This document shows, piece by piece, positions 59,087-64,000 of a DNA stretch of 64,000 nucleotides (position 1 is the stretch's first letter; each line of letters starts with the position of its first letter). Made by a program: the position numbers and the translations under genes. Where the stretch lies: NCBI RefSeq assembly GCF_002105535.1, contig NZ_CP015848.1, forward strand, positions 2,532,624-2,596,623, read 5' to 3'. This stretch comes from Magnetospirillum sp. ME-1 (lineage in GTDB: Bacteria > Pseudomonadota > Alphaproteobacteria > Rhodospirillales > Magnetospirillaceae). The notes under the pieces were generated by a model. The model was not told where the DNA came from. It ran no database searches and saw nothing but the letters and a program-made list of their open reading frames with translations.

Positions 59087-59261
59087 TCACCATATCTATG
59101 GAATGTTGCCGCAAGCCAGGGCCAGGACTCTTTTCACGACAGGCCGCCGCTTCCGGCCCCGATGTCCGGGTCCTTGATCGGTGGCTGGTGCCAAGACGCC
59201 ACCCGCTCCGTTGCCCCTCCGCCCCTTGTGTGTCATCTTCGGCCGGTTCGGGAGAAGCACC

Positions 59262-59984
59262 GTGCGGCATCGCCCTCGTGGGGAAAACATCATCCGGTTC
59301 GACAGTGTCGGCCTGCGCTACGGGCTTGGACCCGAAGTCTTGCAGGACGTCACCTTCAAACTGCCGGCCGGATCCTTTCACTTCCTGACCGGGCCTTCGG
59401 GCGCCGGCAAGTCGTCGTTGCTGCGCCTGATGTATCTGGGCCTGCGCCCGACGCGCGGCCGGGTGGTGCTGTTCGACCGCGACATCGCGGCGACCAAGCG
59501 CTACGAGCTGCCGGCGCTGCGCCGCCGCATCGGGGTGGTGTTCCAGGATTTCCGCCTGCTCGACCACATGACGGCCTTGGACAACGTGGCGCTGCCGCTT
59601 CGGGTGAGGGGCGTCAAGGAATCCGAGATCCGGCGCCACGTGCCGGAACTGTTGTCCTGGGTGGGGCTGGCCGACCATCTGGGGGCCAAGCCCTCGACGC
59701 TGTCGGGCGGGCAGAAGCAGCGCGTCGCCATCGCCCGCGCGGTGATCGGCCGGCCCGATCTGCTGCTGGCCGACGAACCCACCGGCAACGTGGACGACCA
59801 CATCGCCATGCGGCTGATGTATCTGTTCGAGGAGCTGAACAAGCTGGGCACCACCATCGTGGTGGCCACCCACAACGAGCTGCTGGTGCAGCGCTTCGCC
59901 CATCTGCCCCGTCTGCACATCGAGCACGGCATGGTCACCACCCTGCATCAGGAGCCGGCGGCAGACGATCTGGAGGCGGAGTGA
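59262..59984 (+). CDS. ftsE: cell division ABC transporter ATP-binding protein FtsE
   Basis: A 240-residue ABC ATPase. Walker [16 protein letters not shown]-loop [20 protein letters not shown] (typical FtsE wording), signature [15 protein letters not shown] and Walker [14 protein letters not shown]. FtsEX links the divisome to activation of periplasmic cell-wall hydrolases. GTG at 59262 with GGGAGAAG upstream was preferred; the frame is open further upstream but the family start fits here. Overlaps ftsX by one base. Confidence 0.94.
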   Translation: MRHRPRGENIIRFDSVGLRYGLGPEVLQDVTFKLPAGSFHFLTGPSGAGKSSLLRLMYLGLRPTRGRVVLFDRDIAATKRYELPALRRRIGVVFQDFRLLDHMTALDNVALPLRVRGVKESEIRRHVPELLSWVGLADHLGAKPSTLSGGQKQRVAIARAVIGRPDLLLADEPTGNVDDHIAMRLMYLFEELNKLGTTIVVATHNELLVQRFAHLPRLHIEHGMVTTLHQEPAADDLEAE

Positions 59985-60880
59985 TGCTGTTTCGGCGCCG
60001 CCATTCCGACCTGCCGCTGGCCGGCGACGCCACCTCGCGCTTCCTGCCCTGGCTGGTGGCGCTGATGGTGTTCCTGTCGTCCATGGCGGTGGCGGGCGCC
60101 TTCGTCATCGGCGCGGTGATCGAGCGCTGGGACCGCGACGTGTCGGGGACGCTGACCGTGCAGGTGCTGCCGGCCGGCGGCGAGCACGGCGAGGCGGTGA
60201 CCGAGGAGCGGGTCCACGCCGCCATCGACGTGATGCGCAAGGTGCCGGGCGTGCTGGCGGTCAAGGCCTTCGACAAGAAGCGCACCCTGGCGCTGCTGGA
60301 ACCCTGGCTGGGCAGCACCGAGATGGTCCAGGACATGCCGCTGCCCCGCCTGATCGACGTCACCATCGACCCGGAATCGCGGCTGGATCTGGCCGAGGTG
60401 TCGCTGCGCCTGTCGCGCGCCGTGCCCGGTGCCTCGCTGGACGACCACCGGGTGTGGCTGTCGCGCCTCATCAACCTGTCGCGCACCATGCAATGGCTGG
60501 CGGTGGTGGTGGTGCTGCTGATCGGCATGGTGACCTCGGCCACGGTGGTCTACGCCACCCGCACCGGCATGGCGGTGCATCACGGCATCATCGAGGTCCT
60601 GCACCTGATCGGCGCCCATGACGATTACATCGCGCGGCAATTCGCCGACCGCGCCTTCGCTCTGGGCATCGCCGGCGGGCTGATGGGCCTGGGCCTGGCG
60701 GTGCCGGCCTTAACCGCCATCGGCTGGGCGGCGCGGCGGCTGGAAGGCGGCTTTCTGCCCAGCCTGTCGCTGCCGGTGCTGGGCTATGTGGCCATCGGCC
60801 TGCTGCCGCTGCTGGCCGCCCTTCTCGCCATGCTGACGGCGCGCCTCACCGTCCACGGCACCCTGGCCAAGCTGCCATGA
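59984..60880 (+). CDS. ftsX: cell division protein FtsX
   Basis: A 298-residue permease subunit with four transmembrane helices (about 21-45, 165-190, 218-240, 265-287) and a periplasmic loop between the first two, the FtsX layout. TRTGMAVHHGIIEVLHLIGAH is the conserved cytoplasmic segment (quoted in part). It couples FtsE ATPase to activators such as EnvC. ATG overlaps the ftsE stop (GTGATG) and its own stop overlaps the next gene. Confidence 0.93.
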   Translation: MLFRRRHSDLPLAGDATSRFLPWLVALMVFLSSMAVAGAFVIGAVIERWDRDVSGTLTVQVLPAGGEHGEAVTEERVHAAIDVMRKVPGVLAVKAFDKKRTLALLEPWLGSTEMVQDMPLPRLIDVTIDPESRLDLAEVSLRLSRAVPGASLDDHRVWLSRLINLSRTMQWLAVVVVLLIGMVTSATVVYATRTGMAVHHGIIEVLHLIGAHDDYIARQFADRAFALGIAGGLMGLGLAVPALTAIGWAARRLEGGFLPSLSLPVLGYVAIGLLPLLAALLAMLTARLTVHGTLAKLP

Positions 60881-61497
60881 GCCGGGCCGCCTTGCGCCGT
60901 ATCGCCATCGCCGCCATGGTGGCGGCGGGCGCCCTGCTGGGCGGCTGGGGCGGCGGGCTGGTGTGGTTCGCCGCCGATCTGGCCTCCCGGGTCGAGGACG
61001 GCGCGACCGCCACCGATGCGGTGGTGGTGCTGACCGGTGGCGCCGACCGGCTGGAGACGGGGCTGGGCCTGCTGGAATCCGGCATGGGCCGCAAGCTGCT
61101 GGTCTCGGGCGTGCATCGCGGCGTCGACCTGCCCGAGCTGCTGCGCAAGGCCCATGTGGCCCCGGCCCAGGCCCATTGCTGCATCGCGCTGGGCCATGCC
61201 GCCGACGACACGGTGGGCAACGCCGCCGAAACCGCCGCCTGGATGCGCCGCGAGGGGTTCGCCTCGCTGCGGCTGGTGACCGCGGCCTATCACATGCGCC
61301 GCGCCCTGCTGGAGTTCCGCCGCGCCATGCCCGAAGCCGTCATCATCGCCCACCCGGTGTTTCCCGACGCCTTCAAGCGGGACCAGTGGTGGCGCTGGCC
61401 CGGCACCGCCCACCTGCTGGCGGTGGAATACACCAAGTACCTGGGGGCGCTGGCCCGACCGCTGATCATTCCCAAGAAATCCGAGAGGAAGCCGTGA
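60877..61497 (+). CDS. YdcF/SanA family DUF218 protein
   Basis: A 206-residue protein with an N-terminal transmembrane helix (about 8-30) and a DUF218 domain: DAVVVLTGGADRLETGLGLL, KLLVSGVHRGVD and TVGNAAETAAWMRREG with RLVTAAYHMRRALLEFRRA, the family signature. Family members (YdcF, SanA, ElyC) act in envelope and peptidoglycan/lipid carrier homeostasis. It is wedged between ftsX and plsC with four-base overlaps on both sides (ATGA and GTGA), which supports an envelope role. Confidence 0.86.
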   Translation: MSRAALRRIAIAAMVAAGALLGGWGGGLVWFAADLASRVEDGATATDAVVVLTGGADRLETGLGLLESGMGRKLLVSGVHRGVDLPELLRKAHVAPAQAHCCIALGHAADDTVGNAAETAAWMRREGFASLRLVTAAYHMRRALLEFRRAMPEAVIIAHPVFPDAFKRDQWWRWPGTAHLLAVEYTKYLGALARPLIIPKKSERKP

Positions 61498-62225
61498 CCC
61501 TCGTTCGCTCCGCCCTGTTCATCGTCTTCACCTGGGTCTGGACCCTGGTCCTGTCCCTTCTCTACCTGCCGCTGCTGATGCTGCCGCGCAAGGCCATGCT
61601 GCCGGCGGTGAAACTGTGGCTGGGCGGCATGCTGGGCGCGCTGCGCGTCCTGGCCGGGCTGTCGTGGGAGCTGCGGGGTGCCGAGAACCTGCCTTCGGGG
61701 CCGTTCATCGTCGCCTCCAAGCACCAGTCGGCCTTCGAGACCTTCGTCTTCCACCTGCTGCTGGGCGACCCGGCCTACATCCTCAAGCGCGAGCTCTTGT
61801 GGATACCTTTCTTCGGCTGGTACCTGGGCAAGGCCGGGGTGATCGCCATCGACCGCTCGGCCGGCACCAAGGCGCTGAAGGCCATGGTCAAGGGCGCCGA
61901 GGAAGCCGCCGCCAAAGGCCGCCCGGTGATCATCTTCCCCGAAGGCACCCGCGCCGCACCCGGCGCCAAGCTCCCCTATCACACCGGCGTGGCCATGCTG
62001 TACGGGGCGCTGAAGGTGCCGGTGGTGCCTATCGCCTTGAATTCCGGGCTTTTCTGGCGCCGGCGCGGCTTCGCCAAGAAGCCCGGCACCCTGACGCTGG
62101 AAGCGCTTCCCCCCATCGCCCCGGGCATGGACCGCAAGGCCTTCATGGCCGAGCTGGAGAACCGTATCGAAACCGCAACGGACCGGCTGGTGGCCGAGGC
62201 CCGAGAGCGCCAGCCCGGCCTGTAG
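61494..62225 (+). CDS. plsC: 1-acylglycerol-3-phosphate O-acyltransferase
   Basis: A 243-residue acyltransferase making phosphatidic acid. Motif I is SKHQSAFETF, an HxxxxD variant in which H-Q-S-A-F-E replaces H-x4-D with Glu (family also has HQSxxE), motif II ...DRSAGTKAL, motif III FPEGTR, and motif IV VPVVPIALNSG. N-terminal membrane helix (about 5-27). GTG start at 61494 overlaps the upstream stop and has GAGAGGAAG before it. Last gene of the ftsE-ftsX-ydcF-plsC run. Confidence 0.92.
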   Translation: MTLVRSALFIVFTWVWTLVLSLLYLPLLMLPRKAMLPAVKLWLGGMLGALRVLAGLSWELRGAENLPSGPFIVASKHQSAFETFVFHLLLGDPAYILKRELLWIPFFGWYLGKAGVIAIDRSAGTKALKAMVKGAEEAAAKGRPVIIFPEGTRAAPGAKLPYHTGVAMLYGALKVPVVPIALNSGLFWRRRGFAKKPGTLTLEALPPIAPGMDRKAFMAELENRIETATDRLVAEARERQPGL

Positions 62226-62490
62226 CCGTCTATGCCCGGCGGGTGGGAACACCCCGCCCGCTGTGGATAAGCCTGTGGATCGGGCTGGGGATCGAATCCA
62301 TCCCCAGCCGACCGGGGCCGAATTCCGGGGATAAGTGGAATCGCCCTTGAACATCAAGGCGCTATTCCCACATAACCCTGTTGAAACAAAAAAAGAACAC
62401 ATCCATTGATTCTCGCCCCCCGCGAGTCCTAGACTTGGGGGTGGAACGCCCTGTTTGGAAAGAAGGGCCGGGAGGAGAGAGAGCGGGTCG
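62226..62490 (+). promoter_or_regulatory. nrdJ leader with DnaA-box-like sites
   Basis: This 265-base gap holds TGTGGATAA (62262-62270), an exact DnaA box (reverse of TTATCCACA), and TGTGGATCG (62274-62282), a 7-of-9 match in the same orientation three bases on. Next is a nine-pair hairpin GCTGGGGAT/ATCCCCAGC (62284-62308) and then an AT-rich stretch (62360-62410). TTGAAC-N18-CATAAC (62346-62375) is a weak promoter candidate. No cobalamin riboswitch (no GCCACTG B12 box) or NrdR box pair was seen. Confidence 0.45.
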
Positions 62491-64000
62491 ATGACGCAGG
62501 TAGCCCCCATTTCCCAGCAGATCTGGGACATGAAGTATCGCTTGAAATCCGCCGACGGCACGGCGCTGGACGGCGCCATCGAGGACACCTGGCGCCGGGT
62601 GGCGCGCTCGCTGGCCGCCACCGAGGCCGATTCCGCCCTGTGGGAACAGCGCTTCTTCGAGGCCATGGAGGATTTCAAATTCCTGCCGGCCGGACGGATC
62701 ATCTCGGGCGCCGGCACCGACCGCAAGGTGACGCTGTTCAACTGCTTCGTCATGGGCGACATCCCCGACGACATGAGCGGCATCTTCGAGCACCTGAAGG
62801 AAGCCGCGCTGACCATGCAGCAGGGCGGCGGTATCGGCTACGACTTCTCGACGCTGCGTCCCAAGGGCGCCCCGGTCAAGGGGGTGGGCGCCGACGCCTC
62901 GGGGCCGCTGTCCTTCATGGATGTGTGGGACGCCATGTGCCGCACCATCATGAGCGCCGGCTCGCGCCGTGGCGCCATGATGGCCACCATGCGCTGCGAC
63001 CACCCCGACATCGAGGCCTTCATCGACGCCAAGCGCGAGGCGGGCCGGTTGCGCATGTTCAATCTGTCGGTGCTGGTCACCGACGATTTCATGCGGGCGG
63101 TGAAGGAAGACAGCTCCTGGGAACTGACCTTCAAGGGCGTCACCTATAAAAGCCTGCCGGCGCGCGAGCTGTGGAACAAGATCATGCGCGCCACCTACGC
63201 CTATGCCGAGCCGGGCGTGATCTTCATCGACCGCATCAACCGGCTGAACAACCTCTCCTACTGCGAGGAGATCCACGCCACCAACCCCTGCGGCGAGCAG
63301 CCGCTGCCCGCCTATGGCGTCTGCCTCCTGGGTTCGGTCAACCTGGCCCGGCTGGTGGAGCGTCCGTTCGAGGACGGGGCGAGGCTTGACCTCGCCCGGC
63401 TGGATTCCCTGGTGCGCGTCGCGGTGCGCATGATGGACAACGTCATCGACGTGTCCAACTTCCCGCTGGAACAGCACCGCCACGAAGCCCAGTCCAAGCG
63501 CCGCATCGGTCTCGGCGTCACCGGGCTGGCCGATGCCCTGATTCTCTGCGGGGCGCGTTATGGCGGGGCCCAGGCCATCCGCCTGACCGAGGCCTGGATG
63601 GCGGCCATCCGCCGCTCGGCCTATCTCGCCTCGGCCGAGCTGGCCAAGGAAAAGGGCAGCTTCCCCCTTTACGACGCGGAAAAGTACCTGGCGGGCGAAA
63701 CCATCCAGTCCCTGGATGCCGACGTCATCGAGGCCATCCGCGCCCACGGCATCCGCAACGCCCTGCTCACCTCCATCGCGCCCACCGGGACTATTTCCCT
63801 GTTCGCCGACAACGTCTCGTCGGGGCTCGAGCCGGTCTTCGCCTTCAGCTATACCCGCGGCGTGCTGCAAAAGGACGGCACCCGCAAGGAGGAAGAGGTC
63901 AGCGACTACGCCTACCGCCTGTTCCGCCGCCTGCGCGGCGAGAACGCGCCCCTGCCCTCCTATTTCGTCGATGCCATGAGCCTGACGCCGGGCGACCACG
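62491..64000 (+). CDS. nrdJ: B12-dependent (class II) ribonucleotide reductase, 5' part
   Basis: The window holds the first 503 codons; the gene runs off the end. Class II ribonucleotide reductase reduces ribonucleotides to deoxyribonucleotides using adenosylcobalamin, with or without oxygen. Seen: AGRIISGAGTDRKVTLFNCF, QQGGGIGYDFSTLRP, SAGSRRGAMMATM, the substrate-site NPCGEQPLPAYGVC with catalytic Cys and Glu, and GLGVTGLADALILCG. ATG at 62491 follows GGGAGGAGAGAGAGC. The short N-terminus (no ATP cone) fits the ~750-residue type. It depends on the cob genes upstream or on scavenged B12. Confidence 0.95.
   Translation, partial: MTQVAPISQQIWDMKYRLKSADGTALDGAIEDTWRRVARSLAATEADSALWEQRFFEAMEDFKFLPAGRIISGAGTDRKVTLFNCFVMGDIPDDMSGIFEHLKEAALTMQQGGGIGYDFSTLRPKGAPVKGVGADASGPLSFMDVWDAMCRTIMSAGSRRGAMMATMRCDHPDIEAFIDAKREAGRLRMFNLSVLVTDDFMRAVKEDSSWELTFKGVTYKSLPARELWNKIMRATYAYAEPGVIFIDRINRLNNLSYCEEIHATNPCGEQPLPAYGVCLLGSVNLARLVERPFEDGARLDLARLDSLVRVAVRMMDNVIDVSNFPLEQHRHEAQSKRRIGLGVTGLADALILCGARYGGAQAIRLTEAWMAAIRRSAYLASAELAKEKGSFPLYDAEKYLAGETIQSLDADVIEAIRAHGIRNALLTSIAPTGTISLFADNVSSGLEPVFAFSYTRGVLQKDGTRKEEEVSDYAYRLFRRLRGENAPLPSYFVDAMSLTPGDH

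Noticed and set aside
62226-62490. Cobalamin riboswitch or NrdR boxes upstream of nrdJ
   Set aside because: No B12 box and no paired ACACWATATAT-like sites were found.

Overview
The window is about 64 kb of compact, GC-rich (mid-60s percent by eye) chromosome from an alphaproteobacterium, most likely Magnetospirillum or a close Rhodospirillales relative. The evidence is the alphaproteobacterial gene orders (rpmI-rplT-pheST; rpmH-rnpA-yidD-yidC-engB; hemC-hemD-Mic60-hemY), a complete ccoNOQP-ccoGHIS cluster beside an Fnr whose cysteine spacing (C-x2-C-x8-C plus a distal Cys) matches what I recall for Magnetospirillum Fnr, an alphaproteobacterial-type XRE regulator, aerobic-pathway cobN and a class II (B12-dependent) ribonucleotide reductase. 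I see no phage, integrase, transposase, CRISPR array or rRNA; this is mostly core genome.

Layout, left to right. 0-11 kb: end of a peptide-type ABC ATPase, a DMT exporter, rpmI-rplT-pheS-pheT with a sigma70-like promoter and an attenuator-like hairpin before pheS, a histidine phosphatase, a MarR regulator, a Tat-exported dienelactone hydrolase (minus), YggT-DUF167-folD-NnrU, and pmbA. 11-22 kb, all minus strand: ccoN-O-Q-P, ccoG-H-I-S, fnr, panB, panC; a perfect Fnr box upstream of ccoN lies where a class II activator site should be. 22-31 kb: an RlmI-like rRNA methyltransferase, XRE regulator, HPP membrane protein, NCS2 purine permease, then the minus-strand run rpmH-rnpA-yidD-yidC-engB-argB, and a Tam methyltransferase. 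31-38.6 kb: HD hydrolase, rplY-pth-ychF, UbiA-family prenyltransferase, a small membrane protein, a diguanylate cyclase, greB and tsaD.

38.6-48.5 kb is one long plus-strand tetrapyrrole operon of nine tightly packed ORFs: hemC, hemD, a Mic60/mitofilin-like protein, hemY-like TPR protein, a diheme cytochrome c, cobU, cobW, cobN and a 33-residue ORF. It joins the shared porphyrin trunk (uroporphyrinogen III) to both heme and cobalamin branches, and a B12 consumer (nrdJ) sits at the right edge. 48.5-64 kb: tRNA-Gln(TTG), ispE, a TPR lipoprotein and ETF-ubiquinone oxidoreductase (minus), a uracil-DNA glycosylase, dnaK-dnaJ, a divergent tryptophanase/tyrosine phenol-lyase family enzyme (minus), ftsE-ftsX-YdcF-plsC, and the first 503 codons of nrdJ.

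No intergenic stretch exceeds 300 bases; the longer ones hold repeats, hairpins or regulatory candidates that are listed. Several families of short palindromic repeats sit between genes, mostly where two genes converge. I found no obvious new defence or mobile system. The most interesting signals are small: a CTG start inferred for engB, a probably leaderless hemC, a Mic60-like gene in a likely magnetosome former, a tryptophanase-family enzyme lacking a cofactor-contacting Arg and preceded by two related palindromes, a uracil-DNA glycosylase lacking half the Fe-S ligands, and DnaA boxes before nrdJ.
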